Assembly: GCF_000576595.1 (NCBI RefSeq)
Contig: NZ_AWSA01000037.1
Location: 1-48,952 of the forward strand
From: Intrasporangium oryzae NRRL B-24470
GTDB lineage: Bacteria > Actinomycetota > Actinomycetes > Actinomycetales > Dermatophilaceae
Reading direction: 5' to 3'
DNA: 48,952 nucleotides
The translations under genes were made by a program, and so were the position numbers. This document shows, one piece after another, positions 1 through 7,797 of the stretch. The notes under the pieces were generated by a model that did not search any database, was not told the origin of the DNA, and saw nothing but the letters and a program-made list of their open reading frames with translations. How positions within the stretch are numbered: the first letter of the stretch is position 1; every line of letters begins with the position of its first letter.

Positions 1-68
1 CCTGCCGGCCCCTCTCCCTGCCCGCCCCCGACGCAGACCACCACCCCGCCGCCCCGTCTGACCGCACA

Positions 69-199
69 ACAACTCCGCCGGGGCGAAGAAGATCCGGACC
101 GAACGCGCCGAACCACCACCACAACTCCGCCGGGGCGAAGAAGATCCGGACCGAACGCGCCGAACCACCACCACAAGTCCGCCCGGGCGGAGAAGGTGG
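69..199. repeat. 52-bp direct tandem repeat, two exact copies plus a decayed third
   Basis: Two identical 52-bp units lie head to tail at 69-120 and 121-172. Each begins ACAACTCCGCCGGGGCGAAG and ends with an ACCACCACC run. A shortened third copy with several substitutions follows from 173 to about 199. There are only two full units and no unique spacers, so it is not a CRISPR array. I see no gene in 1-276. The repeat lies just beyond the 3' end of the XRE regulator at 277. Confidence 0.9.
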
Positions 200-276
200 A
201 GTGCAAACCGGCTCGGGCAGGCGGCCTACGGGCGGGCGCCGGCCGACGGCATACGGCATGCGGGCGGCGGTCGCGG

Positions 277-1113
277 CTACAGGTCGAGCTCGACGTCGTC
301 GAGGTCGCCGTCCGCGTCGGCGAAGTAGCTGATGACCCGGATGTCGGGCTCGTCGACGACCTGCAGGACGAGCTGGCGCAGCTGGACGACCTGACCGTTG
401 TCGAGGCGGATCCGCTTCGTCCGGCCGCGCGTCGGGTCGGTGTCGTGGCGCTCCCACCATTCGACGGCGGCCGGGTTGGTCCGGAAGATCTCGTCGAGGA
501 TCCGCTTGAAGGACGCGTCGTCGGGGTGGCGCACGTAGGCCTCGCGGAAGAGCGCCAGCTGGTCGGCGGCCTCCTGCTCCCAGTCGACGAAGAGGGTCCG
601 CGCGGCGGGGTCGCAGCAGTAGAACCAGAGGAGGTTGCGCTCGCGCTTGGTCCGCTTGCCCTCCCAGTCGCTGAACAGCTGCCGGGCCATGTGGTTCGCG
701 CCGAGGACGTCCCAGCGGGCGCCGACGACGTAGGCGGGGTTGGGGTCGATGGAGTCGATGAGCTCCTCGAGCTCCTCGCTGAGGATCTCGGGCTCGCTGG
801 CGCGCCGGGCGGCGCCGCCGTTGGCGAGCGAGTGCAGGTGGGCGCGCTCGTCGCTCGGGAGGCGAAGCGCGCGGGCGAGGCTGTCGATGACGCCCTTGCT
901 CGGTCGCAGGTCGCGCCCGCGCTCGATGAACGAGTAGTAGGCGACGGAGATGTGCGCGAGCTCGGCGACCTCGGCGCGCCTCAGGCCGGTGCGCCGCCGA
1001 CCCTTGGCGCGCTTGATGCCGACGTCCTCCGGCGCGAGCGCCTGGCGGCGGGCGCGAAGGTAGTCGCCGAGCGGCGACGGGGTGCGCACGCGCAGGGGTA
1101 CGTCGCTCGTCAT
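277..1113 (-). CDS. XRE-family HTH regulator with MmyB-like ligand-binding domain
   Basis: DNA-binding regulator of about 278 residues. The first 75 residues form a helix-turn-helix of the XRE type, including LRRAEVAELAHISVAYYSFI and ERGRDLRPSKGVIDSLARAL. The remaining 200 residues match the MmyB-like C-terminal domain that follows such HTHs in many actinobacterial regulators and is thought to bind a small hydrophobic ligand. I chose the ATG at 1113 because an AGGATG ribosome-binding site lies about 6 bases upstream and the HTH begins soon after; the reading frame extends to 1287 but that part looks non-coding. No obvious partner gene: it is divergent from the cytochrome b operon across a 350-bp gap. 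Members of this family often control a neighbouring oxidoreductase gene, but none is visible here, so the target is unknown. Confidence 0.85.
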   Translation of the reverse strand: MTSDVPLRVRTPSPLGDYLRARRQALAPEDVGIKRAKGRRRTGLRRAEVAELAHISVAYYSFIERGRDLRPSKGVIDSLARALRLPSDERAHLHSLANGGAARRASEPEILSEELEELIDSIDPNPAYVVGARWDVLGANHMARQLFSDWEGKRTKRERNLLWFYCCDPAARTLFVDWEQEAADQLALFREAYVRHPDDASFKRILDEIFRTNPAAVEWWERHDTDPTRGRTKRIRLDNGQVVQLRQLVLQVVDEPDIRVISYFADADGDLDDVELDL

Positions 1114-1465
1114 GCGCCCATCCTGCCAGCGCAGCGGACCCCCTCTGTCGTATGCCGCCGACCTCCTTGCCAGGATCGCCCGGTCCCGCTGCAGGCGAGT
1201 CCCCACCAAGACGCTTCCGACCACGGTGGATCCGTGGCCGAGCCCACCGTCGGGCATGCCACGAGATCCCGCATCGGCCCCCGGCATCCGTGACCATCGG
1301 GACAGAACGCTCAGCGGCAGCCGATGCCCGTGGAGGAGACAGGGCGGACGAAACGGATCTCGTCGAAACGCTCCACGCTCGCGTCCGTAGACCTACGGTT
1401 GAGTCGTGCGGGAGATCCGCACGACTGGCTCAGGAGCACTCACACCTTCTTCGACGGAGGCACTC
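1114..1465. other. divergent intergenic region between regulator and cytochrome b operon
   Basis: This 350-bp stretch separates two divergent units and must hold both promoters. It contains one GTATGCCG octamer (1150-1157) and a small inverted repeat, CGTAG-AC-CTACG, at 1386-1397. The sequence TACGGT at 1394-1399 fits a TANNNT -10 hexamer for the rightward operon, but I see no convincing -35. I find no credible gene in it. Confidence 0.4.
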
Positions 1466-1639
1466 ATGACCAGTCAGTTGAGCAGCTTGACCCACCCGGT
1501 CCCGGCCGGGGCGGTCGTCCAGTGGGGTTTCCTCACCATCACGGTGGCCAACCTCATCGTCATCCTCGCCATGATCGTCGTGTTCGTCCTCGCCATCCTG
1601 CTGCCCTTCCCGGGCGCGAGGGAGGACGACCAGTCATGA
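1466..1639 (+). CDS. small single-span membrane protein of the cytochrome b operon
   Basis: A 57-residue protein with one long hydrophobic segment (about residues 20-46, including ANLIVILAMIVVFVLAILLP) and a charged C-terminus (GAREDDQS). The ATG at 1466 has a GGAGG ribosome-binding site 5 bases upstream; the reading frame continues upstream to 1406 but without a site. Its stop overlaps the start of the cytochrome b gene by ATGA, so the two are translationally coupled. I do not recognise the family. Position and size suggest a small accessory subunit of the membrane cytochrome complex, comparable in role to the tiny subunits of b6f or oxidase complexes; this is inference from context. Confidence 0.75.
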   Translation: MTSQLSSLTHPVPAGAVVQWGFLTITVANLIVILAMIVVFVLAILLPFPGAREDDQS

Positions 1640-2553
1640 GCACACCACAGTCGGGGGTGACCCCTGGCGGCCAAACGGCCCCGACCGGACGGGCTGGCGC
1701 TCCCACGGCAGGCAGCTGGTCCGGCGCGGTGACACGCTGGGTGAGCGGCCTTGTGCCGCAGGGCCAGTGGCTGCCCGATCGACAGCCGGCGTACGTCGCG
1801 TCGTGGATCTACGTCTTCGGGGTCGCCTGCCTCGCGAGCCTCGTCGTCATCATCGCCTCGGGTCTCGTGCTCACGCTGGGCGGGATCACGTGGTGGCACA
1901 CGAGCAGCGTCGGCCACTTCTTCAACTCGATCCACCTGTGGAGCGTCGAGCTCTTCTTCGCGACGATGGTCATCCACCTCTGGGGGAAGTTCTTCATGGC
2001 GGCATGGCGCGGCCATCGTGGAATGACTTGGGCGACAGGGGCGCTGGCGTTCTTCGGCTCGCTCGGGACGGCCTTCACCGGCTACCTCATGCAGACGAAC
2101 TTCGACTCGCAGTGGATCACCACGCAGGCGAAGGACGGCCTCAACGCCGCGGCCATCGGCGCCTACTTCAACGTCATGAACGTCGGCCAGATGGTGCTCT
2201 GGCACGTCTCGCTCATGCCGCTCGTCGTCGGCATCATCGTCGCGATCCACCTGATCCTGGTCCGGCGCAAGGGTGTCGTGCCGCCGATCGGCGCCGAGAC
2301 GCCGAGCGCGGCCGAGCCACTGGAGACCGAGCCGTCCGCGACGGAGCCGACGGCCGCCAGTCCGTATGCCGCTGGGCCCGGTACGCCGGTCGCGCCCGGT
2401 TCACCGCCGGCACCTGAGCCCGCCGCACCCGCGGCGCCCGAGCCTGCCGCGCCGGTGGGGCCGGAACCGGGCGAGCCCGCCCAGCCTGTCCCGTCGCGCT
2501 CGATCCACACCGAGGCCGACGTCGCTCCGCTGAACCAGGAGGTGACCCCGTGA
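1636..2553 (+). CDS. cytochrome b N-terminal (b6-type) four-helix protein
   Basis: A 305-residue integral membrane protein resembling the N-terminal half of cytochrome b / cytochrome b6. Four transmembrane helices are visible at about residues 56-81, 98-123, 133-152 and 183-208. Two pairs of histidines suited to two b-type hemes lie on helices 2 and 4: H100/H114 (13 residues between) and H190/H205 (14 between). The 14-residue spacing in the second pair is the b6 pattern, where mitochondrial-type bc1 has 13. After the last helix comes a 90-residue cytoplasmic tail rich in Pro, Ala and Glu. The C-terminal half of canonical cytochrome b, with the PEWY quinol-site motif, is absent. Stop and start codons overlap with both neighbours, so the three genes form one operon. 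Likely a quinone-linked electron-transfer membrane subunit; electron donor and acceptor are unknown. Confidence 0.85.
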   Translation: MSTPQSGVTPGGQTAPTGRAGAPTAGSWSGAVTRWVSGLVPQGQWLPDRQPAYVASWIYVFGVACLASLVVIIASGLVLTLGGITWWHTSSVGHFFNSIHLWSVELFFATMVIHLWGKFFMAAWRGHRGMTWATGALAFFGSLGTAFTGYLMQTNFDSQWITTQAKDGLNAAAIGAYFNVMNVGQMVLWHVSLMPLVVGIIVAIHLILVRRKGVVPPIGAETPSAAEPLETEPSATEPTAASPYAAGPGTPVAPGSPPAPEPAAPAAPEPAAPVGPEPGEPAQPVPSRSIHTEADVAPLNQEVTP

Positions 2554-3515
2554 GCACCGCGACGGTCCCGTCCGGCCGGTCCCGCACCGGGCGTCGCGGC
2601 GCGACGTGGGCGCCCGACTCCCATGACTTCCCGACGCGTCGCTACGACCTCGTCAAGGAGTTCGTCATCGCGCTCGGCGTCATGACGCTCCTCGCCGTCA
2701 TCGCCGCGATCGTCTTCTCCTCCCCCGACGACCCGGCGATCACGCTCCAGGAGTGGGCCAAGCAGGCGCCCAACGACGTCGTGGCCACCGCCGCCGGCGA
2801 GCTCGCCGGGACGACGACGAGCGCGGGCTACGGGCCGCCCTTCAACACCAACGGGGACGGCCAGGTCCTCGGCCCGCTCAGCCTGCAGAAGCTGCCCGGC
2901 GTGACGCTGCCGATCGACTCGGCCAAGGACTTCGTCATCGACCCGCTCAGCACCGTGACAGGTGACCCGACGGTCGCCGCTGCGGTGAAGGCTTGGAACG
3001 GCGCCAGCGCCGACCAGCAGGCGAAGTGGGCGAACGCCTACGCCGACGCGCTGTCCAAGGCGCCTGACGGCGATCCCGCCAAGGTCGCGTCCGGTGACTA
3101 CGGGCCGGTGCCCGACCTCGCGCAGGCAGAGGTGCGACTCGCGGCGAGCGGAGCCCTCGAAGGCCTGCTGACGTCGCGGACGAGCTTCTTCGGCGTCGAC
3201 AGCACGAAGGCCCTCATGCTCCTCGCCGACGGCTCCTACCTCGAGGACCAGGCTCGCGCGCAGAACCTCGGCGGCGACCAGTGGGGCATCATGAACGAGA
3301 CGGGCAACTACCCGGGGCAGCCGTGGTTGTGGCTCTACTCGTTCTGGTACCAGGTGCCACCGTTCTCGACCTCCGACAATGCCGACATCCAGGTCTGGGC
3401 GATCATGGTCCTGCTCAGCATCGGGTTCATCTGCATCCCCTGGATTCCCGGCCTGCGGACCCTTCCCAAGCACCTGGGCGTCCACAAGCTGATCTGGCGC
3501 AACTACCGCCGCTGA
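2550..3515 (+). CDS. membrane-anchored partner of cytochrome b, unknown family
   Basis: A 321-residue protein with one hydrophobic segment near the N-terminus (about residues 37-57) and a second near the C-terminus (about 282-300), separated by a polar domain of about 220 residues that would face the outside. The segment before the last helix is aromatic (PWLWLYSFWYQVPPF) and the end is basic (KHLGVHKLIWRNYRR). There is no CXXCH heme site, no Rieske cysteine-histidine box and no recognisable cofactor motif. Translation starts at a GTG overlapping the previous stop (GTGA), with a strong AGGAGG site. The gene is plainly co-translated with the cytochrome b, so it probably completes that complex, perhaps replacing the missing C-terminal half. 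I do not recognise it beyond that. Confidence 0.75.
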   Translation: MSTATVPSGRSRTGRRGATWAPDSHDFPTRRYDLVKEFVIALGVMTLLAVIAAIVFSSPDDPAITLQEWAKQAPNDVVATAAGELAGTTTSAGYGPPFNTNGDGQVLGPLSLQKLPGVTLPIDSAKDFVIDPLSTVTGDPTVAAAVKAWNGASADQQAKWANAYADALSKAPDGDPAKVASGDYGPVPDLAQAEVRLAASGALEGLLTSRTSFFGVDSTKALMLLADGSYLEDQARAQNLGGDQWGIMNETGNYPGQPWLWLYSFWYQVPPFSTSDNADIQVWAIMVLLSIGFICIPWIPGLRTLPKHLGVHKLIWRNYRR

Positions 3516-3526
3516 CCCGGGTCGCG

Positions 3527-3559
3527 CCGGGCTCGCTCCTCCCCCCCGGGCGAGCCCGG
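3527..3559 (+). terminator. hairpin terminator of cytochrome b operon
   Basis: A perfect 10-bp stem, CCGGGCTCGC (3527-3536) with GCGAGCCCGG (3550-3559) and a 13-base pyrimidine-rich loop, begins 11 bases after the stop of the last gene. No T-run follows, which is usual for high-GC actinobacterial terminators. Confidence 0.6.
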
Positions 3560-3682
3560 TCGCACGTCGGGTGTCCCGGGCTTGAGCGCTGGCCCCGCAC
3601 GCCCGGCGAACGTCCAGACAGCGGCCGAGCCGAGAAGGTTGCCCGGGTGTGACTGCGCGCGCAGAAATCCGGCGCCCCCTTC

Positions 3683-3713
3683 GTGCAACCCACCCTGCCT
3701 CTCAGGGTTCGTC
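3683..3713 (+). promoter_or_regulatory. ECF-type promoter upstream of the Asp-box protein
   Basis: GTGCAACC (3683-3690), 17 bases, then TTCGTC (3708-3713). The same arrangement, RTGCAACC-N17-TTCGTY, precedes both sigma genes of this island (4831-4861 on the plus strand, 8332-8362 on the minus strand). ECF sigma factors usually recognise an AAC-containing -35 box and a CGT-containing -10 box with this spacing. Transcription would start about 25-30 bases before the ATG at 3747. Confidence 0.7.
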
Positions 3714-3746
3714 CCAGTTGGGTCCATCGAGTCAAGGGGGGCAGAG

Positions 3747-4799
3747 ATGGATGGAGGAGCAGGGGCGACGCGGCCGCGATTCGGCACGGGCCGCCTGGTG
3801 TCCGGGCTGGCCCTGGTGGCGCTCGTCCTCGTCTTCGGGGGCATCAGCCGGCCCGCGACCGACCCGGCCTCCAGTGGCGCGGGTGGGGCGCCGCACGACT
3901 ATGCGGGAGCGCCCGCCGCGACGAGGACCGCTCCGGCGGGCCCCCTGCCCTGGCGGGCGGGGCCGCCGCCGGACGGAATCATCGGCGGCGCGAGGTCGAT
4001 GCTCACCTCCTCGCGTGAGATCCCGGGCACCGGCTTCGGCGTCGAGGAGTGGGCCAGGTGCAGGGAGGCTGGCTACGGCGTCGATGCCTGCCCGCGGTCT
4101 GACGTCGTCTTCGCCTTCCGGTTCCGGGACGAGTTCGGCAACAGGCTTGTCGTCAACCGTGGCAGGTGGGACCGCGTCGGCTACCTGGGGCAGGGCCAGT
4201 GGCTCATCACGGGGTACCGGGACGCAGCCGTGGTGGCTGCCCGGATGGCGGTGCCCCACCCCCTCGTCGTGCGATCCGACATCGTCGTCGGAGCCCGACC
4301 GGACATGATCCACGCTCCGTGTCCCGACTCCGTGTGGCCCTCCCAGGGGTGGACCCGGATCGACGCCGACAGCCGTCCGGCGGTCTGCCTCGTCGACGAG
4401 AGCACGTGGCAGCTCATCAGGATCGCCACGCCAGACCTCGACGTCTGGCACGAGTCGCCGAGCCAGCCGCTCTGGGGCACGCGGCGATCCCCGGAGACCG
4501 GGGCCTTCGAGGCCGTCGTGATGCAGGACGACGGGACCTTCGTGGGATCGGAGGTCGCAGCCAGCGACCGGACGATCATGCCGGTCGCGAACCTGCCCTA
4601 CGGACTTCTTGCCGTCTACCGGACGCGGCCGGCCAGCGACTCACGAGCCGGCGAGCTCGTCTACTCGACGGACGACGGCCGGTCGTGGAACGTGCGCGAG
4701 GTCCCGGCAGGGGCCGTCCTGGCCACGACGAGAATCGGCTCAACGGACGCGATGACGCTGCCCAGCGACTGGAGGACATGGGCACCGCGGCACGGTTGA
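3747..4799 (+). CDS. membrane-anchored extracytoplasmic protein with an Asp-box, putative ECF target
   Basis: A 350-residue protein: short basic cytoplasmic N-terminus, one membrane span (about residues 17-33), a Pro/Ala/Thr-rich linker, then an exported domain of about 270 residues. Near the C-terminus is STDDGRSW, an Asp-box (S-x-D-x-G-x-x-W) typical of sialidase-like beta-propellers. The exported domain has local resemblance to that of the sensor protein encoded at 6721-7797: a cysteine-bounded segment followed by a G-N/H-RL(V/L)V strand, and an Asp-box at the end. Unlike that sensor, it lacks the conserved cytoplasmic F-x-RE segment. I chose the ATG at 3747 because of the AAGGGGGGCAGAG site before it. 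The ECF-type motif at 3683 places it in the regulon of one or both nearby sigma factors. Role unknown; possibly a decoy or effector sharing the sensor's ligand. Confidence 0.7.
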   Translation: MDGGAGATRPRFGTGRLVSGLALVALVLVFGGISRPATDPASSGAGGAPHDYAGAPAATRTAPAGPLPWRAGPPPDGIIGGARSMLTSSREIPGTGFGVEEWARCREAGYGVDACPRSDVVFAFRFRDEFGNRLVVNRGRWDRVGYLGQGQWLITGYRDAAVVAARMAVPHPLVVRSDIVVGARPDMIHAPCPDSVWPSQGWTRIDADSRPAVCLVDESTWQLIRIATPDLDVWHESPSQPLWGTRRSPETGAFEAVVMQDDGTFVGSEVAASDRTIMPVANLPYGLLAVYRTRPASDSRAGELVYSTDDGRSWNVREVPAGAVLATTRIGSTDAMTLPSDWRTWAPRHG

Positions 4800-4830
4800 A
4801 GTGGGACAACGAGAGCTCGTCGAGCATCCG

Positions 4831-4861
4831 ATGCAACCTGAACACCGTCTGAAGGTTCGTT
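4831..4861 (+). promoter_or_regulatory. ECF-type autoregulatory promoter of the first sigma gene
   Basis: ATGCAACC (4831-4838), 17 bases, then TTCGTT (4856-4861). Box sequences and spacing are identical to the site upstream of the paralogous sigma gene on the other strand (8332-8362). The predicted leader is about 85-90 bases, much longer than that of the paralogue. Confidence 0.7.
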
Positions 4862-4954
4862 GGGAGGGGGACGATGGGGGGATCTCGGCTCGGGGGATCT
4901 CACACCGGACGGAGCACGACCCCGTCCGGTTCGCAGGGGGACTGGGGGTAGGAC

Positions 4955-5455
4955 ATGGACGACGGGCGCATCAGGGAGGTGTACTCCGTGTCCTACCCCC
5001 GCCTCGTGACCCAGATGGTGGCCCTCTGCGGCAACCGCGCCGAGGCCGAGGACCTCGTCCAGGAGGCCTTCATGACGGCGCTGACGCATGCACGGGAGTT
5101 CGAGGGCGTCGCCAACAAGGAGGCCTGGCTCCGGACCGTCGCCCTCAACCGGTTGCGCAAGCAGTGGCGCCGCGCGGCCGTGGTCCGGAGGGTGATGCCT
5201 CGCATCGCCCGAGAATCCGGGCCCCAGCTCGGCGCCGAAGCGACCCCGGACCACATCGCGATCGTCACGGCCCTCGGACAGGTGAGCCAGGCGATGCGCG
5301 AGACCTTCGTCCTCTTCTACGTAGCCGACCTGCCCGTCTCGCAGATCGCCGCGGAGCTCGAGGTGCCCGAGGGGACGGTGAAGGCGAGGCTCTCGCGCTG
5401 TCGGGTCCAGCTCGCCGGGCTGCTGTCCGACCCGGAGGGAGCCGAGCATGCCTGA
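4955..5455 (+). CDS. ECF (sigma-70 family group 4) sigma factor, copy 1
   Basis: A 166-residue extracytoplasmic-function sigma factor. Region 2 covers about residues 10-75 (Y-PRLVTQMVALCGNRAEAED, then LVQEAFMTALTHAREF and the promoter-melting segment NKEAWLRTVALNRLRKQWRR). Region 4 covers about 105-155 (ALGQVSQAMRETFVLFYVAD, then LPVSQIAAELEVPEGTVKAR), ending in the HTH that reads the -35 box. There is no C-terminal extension. The ATG at 4955 follows GGGGGTAGGAC. Its 3' end overlaps the sensor gene by 8 bases. A close paralogue of the same length lies at 7790-8290, and the two share NKEAWLRT, the ETxVLxY segment and VPxGTVKARL. A promoter motif common to both genes suggests autoregulation and possible cross-talk. 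Confidence 0.93.
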   Translation: MDDGRIREVYSVSYPRLVTQMVALCGNRAEAEDLVQEAFMTALTHAREFEGVANKEAWLRTVALNRLRKQWRRAAVVRRVMPRIARESGPQLGAEATPDHIAIVTALGQVSQAMRETFVLFYVADLPVSQIAAELEVPEGTVKARLSRCRVQLAGLLSDPEGAEHA

Positions 5456-6521
5456 CGTGCGCCAGTTCACCCGCGAGACGGAGCACTCGGTGGTGCTGCC
5501 GAGCTTCGACACGATCGTCGCCCGACGCCGCGAACGGACCCGGAACCGTCTCATCGTCGCCACGGCGGGGTGCCTCGCCGTCATCGTCGCCGTCCTGGCC
5601 GCCGTGTCCTCCGGTTGGCAGAACCATGCGGCACCCATCCCCGCGACGAGTCCAGGCGTCAACCCGTCCACCACCTGGCTCTCGTTCGAATCGCCCTTCG
5701 GGGTCGAGATCGTTCACCCCGACGGCAGCGACCGGCACGTCCTTCTCGACAGGCTGGACAAGAACCCGCACGACCTGAGCTGGGCGCCTGACGGCTCTCG
5801 GGTCGCGTGGGTCACGATCGAGCCGGACCTGAGTCGGGACGTCTGGGTCGCGGACGTGGTGAAGGGGTCCGTGTCGAGCCAACGCCGACTCGTCGACTGC
5901 TCGGCTCCCTGCACGAACACGGAGACCCCCGCCTTTTCCCCGGACGGCAGGCACGTCGTGTTCGGACTGGACCGGGCGAACGGCAATGAGCTGCGGATCG
6001 TCGACGCGCGCACGGGCGCCGGCACGAGATCGATCCCTGTGCCCCAGAGCTACTTCGGCCCCGTGTGGTCGCCCGACGGTCGCTACCTCGCTCTCACGGT
6101 GGGCAGCGCAGATGCCGGAGGGACCCCCGACGCGCACATCGCCATTGTCGACCTCACGGCGAGCACGCCGTCGATCCGCCGCATCGACACCGGCGGCGAC
6201 AACGCGCATGACGTGGCGTGGAGCCCCGACGGCTCACGGCTGGCCTACGTCGACGCCCCGGACCGGAACTACGACGCCGGGGGAAACCTCGTGACTGTCC
6301 GTCCGGACGGCTCGGAGCGGAAACAGGTCACCCGGCTGCCGACCGGCAGCGGGCTCCTCACCCCGACGTGGTCCCACGACAGCCGTTCGGTCTATGCCGT
6401 CATCAAGACCCTCCCCGACGAGGACCAGGTGGGCAAGATCGACCTTGCCACCGGCGCCTTTGCCGCCGTCGTCGACCGCATCGGCAACGTGATGGTGGGC
6501 GGCTACGTCAAGGTCGGCTGA
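5448..6521 (+). CDS. membrane TolB-like beta-propeller protein, putative anti-sigma sensor 1
   Basis: A 357-residue protein whose start overlaps the sigma gene by 8 bases. Residues 1-35 are cytoplasmic and basic (MPDVRQFTRE, then RRRERTRNR), followed by one membrane span (about 36-57) and an exported beta-propeller. At least five TolB/WD40-like repeats are visible: WAPDGSRVAW, FSPDGRHVVF, WSPDGRYLAL, WSPDGSRLAY and WSHDSRSVYA. The N-terminal segment resembles that of the second sensor (M-x-D-x3-F-x-RE-x4-VV-x-P). It lacks the HXXXCXXC zinc motif common in anti-sigma factors. Position, overlap and topology indicate an anti-sigma factor that holds the adjacent sigma at the membrane and senses an outside signal through the propeller. 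That function is inferred. Confidence 0.8.
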   Translation: MPDVRQFTRETEHSVVLPSFDTIVARRRERTRNRLIVATAGCLAVIVAVLAAVSSGWQNHAAPIPATSPGVNPSTTWLSFESPFGVEIVHPDGSDRHVLLDRLDKNPHDLSWAPDGSRVAWVTIEPDLSRDVWVADVVKGSVSSQRRLVDCSAPCTNTETPAFSPDGRHVVFGLDRANGNELRIVDARTGAGTRSIPVPQSYFGPVWSPDGRYLALTVGSADAGGTPDAHIAIVDLTASTPSIRRIDTGGDNAHDVAWSPDGSRLAYVDAPDRNYDAGGNLVTVRPDGSERKQVTRLPTGSGLLTPTWSHDSRSVYAVIKTLPDEDQVGKIDLATGAFAAVVDRIGNVMVGGYVKVG

Positions 6522-6664
6522 TCGGCCCGGCCGGGTTCTAGCCCTTGAGCAGATACGTGACGATGCCACCCGAGGACGGGTAGGTGTCACCGACGTGGGC
6601 ACGGCATACCCCTGGAGGGGGGTGACGATGCCCGCCAACCAGCGGGACCATCCCCGCCGGACGA

Positions 6665-6680
6665 CCGTATGCCGCTGGGC
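6665..6680 (+). repeat. 16-mer CCGTATGCCGCTGGGC in the convergent gap
   Basis: One of three exact copies of CCGTATGCCGCTGGGC in the window (also 2362-2377 and 44999-45014, all on the same strand). It contains the abundant GTATGCCG octamer. The surrounding gap 6522-6720 lies between two convergent sensor genes and has a second octamer (CGGCATAC, 6602-6609). I see no convincing gene in the gap, only a possible 37-codon minus-strand frame ending at 6538 that I cannot support. Confidence 0.6.
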
Positions 6681-6720
6681 TCGGTGCCGGGCGAAGGCGG
6701 CCGGACGCCGTGGCCCGGGC

Positions 6721-7797
6721 TCAGAGCGGGGTCAGGGGCCCGGGCATCCCGATGGGACTCGTCGTCGTGGGCAGCTGGGCCCACTGTGGTGACAGGAGGA
6801 CGCGCAGGTGAGGGTATTGCTCGTACAGGCCTGCTCCCTGTGGCAACGGCGTCGAGCGCACCTGCCAGGTCCGGCCGTGGTCGAGGCTCACGAGCAGCTG
6901 CGCCTGGTAGTCCGTGACGGACTGGTAGACCGCGATCTCGCAGTTCCTGCCGCCCTCCGCCATCGTCGTGGCATGAGCCCGGTCGGAGAGCCCGACTGTG
7001 GTGAACGAGTCGTCCGGTTGCTGGATGACGAGCTTCACGTTCTGGCCCGCACCCATGAGCCCCCACAACCCGCACGTCGTGGGGCTGGCCCAGCGGATGC
7101 CGACGAGGCTGGGGAGCTGCAGGCGCTCGAGGGTTCTCGCGCGCACGTCCAGGTGGCACAGCCCGTCGCCGTTGGCGCACTCGACCGTGGACGTCCCGTA
7201 CCTGGGCGCCACGGGACGGTCCATCACGGTGACCCTGGCCGGCTCGGGCAACGTCGCCGAGAGGAGGTACGGCCCGGGATCCTGGTGGGCCCAGTACCAG
7301 ACCCCGTCGTCGACCTCGCGCAGCACGCCGGGGTTGTCGAGGGTCGCCTGAGCGCTCGAATGGACGATCCCCCCGCGGACGAGCAGCCGGTGTCCCGCAC
7401 CGTCGACCACGGAGAAGGCCTCGATCCCGTAGCAGTCGTGGTCAGGGGCGGGCGTGATGCACCGCCTCCACACCGTGAGCGTGACGGTGTGGTCCGTCGC
7501 CGACGCGAACTGCCCGGTGACCTTGGCGTCCGGGTTGCCCACGATCTCGGCCGCGGTCCAGGGAGGGACGGTCACCGAGGTCAAGGTCGGGTGGGGCACC
7601 GCCGGCGCCCGGTCAGCTCTGGCCCGGCCCAGCAGGCCGATCGCCGCCGTCGCTCCGACCAGAACCGCCACCACGGCAATGGCGAGGGCTGCCGTCCGGC
7701 GTCGCGCCCGCCGCCGCTCCTCCGCGACCAGGCGCTCATAGGCCGGAGGCACGACGGCGGCAGCGGCCTCGCGGGCGAACGCCTTCAGGTCAGACAT
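6721..7797 (-). CDS. membrane-anchored extracytoplasmic protein, putative anti-sigma sensor 2
   Basis: A 358-residue protein, almost the same length as sensor 1. It has a basic cytoplasmic N-terminus (MSDLKAFAREAAAAVVPPAY, then EERRRARRR), one membrane span (about residues 36-58) and an exported domain with paired cysteines. An Asp-box, SLDHGRTW, lies near the C-terminus. The N-terminal segment matches sensor 1 in pattern (F-x-RE-x4-VV-x-P), while the outside domains differ: TolB propeller there, Asp-box-type fold here. The ATG at 7797 overlaps the sigma gene by 8 bases, exactly as in the first pair. No zinc-binding anti-sigma motif is present. Probably the inhibitor and sensor for the adjacent sigma factor; function inferred from arrangement. 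Confidence 0.75.
   Translation of the reverse strand: MSDLKAFAREAAAAVVPPAYERLVAEERRRARRRTAALAIAVVAVLVGATAAIGLLGRARADRAPAVPHPTLTSVTVPPWTAAEIVGNPDAKVTGQFASATDHTVTLTVWRRCITPAPDHDCYGIEAFSVVDGAGHRLLVRGGIVHSSAQATLDNPGVLREVDDGVWYWAHQDPGPYLLSATLPEPARVTVMDRPVAPRYGTSTVECANGDGLCHLDVRARTLERLQLPSLVGIRWASPTTCGLWGLMGAGQNVKLVIQQPDDSFTTVGLSDRAHATTMAEGGRNCEIAVYQSVTDYQAQLLVSLDHGRTWQVRSTPLPQGAGLYEQYPHLRVLLSPQWAQLPTTTSPIGMPGPLTPL

Noticed and set aside
69-199. A possible CRISPR array
   Set aside because: The 52-bp units abut directly with no unique spacers, and no cas genes are nearby.
6538-6651. A 37-codon minus-strand frame ending GGIVTYLLKG in the gap between the sensor genes
   Set aside because: No good ribosome-binding site, no recognised family and no support from neighbours; it could be a relic but I cannot support it as a gene.
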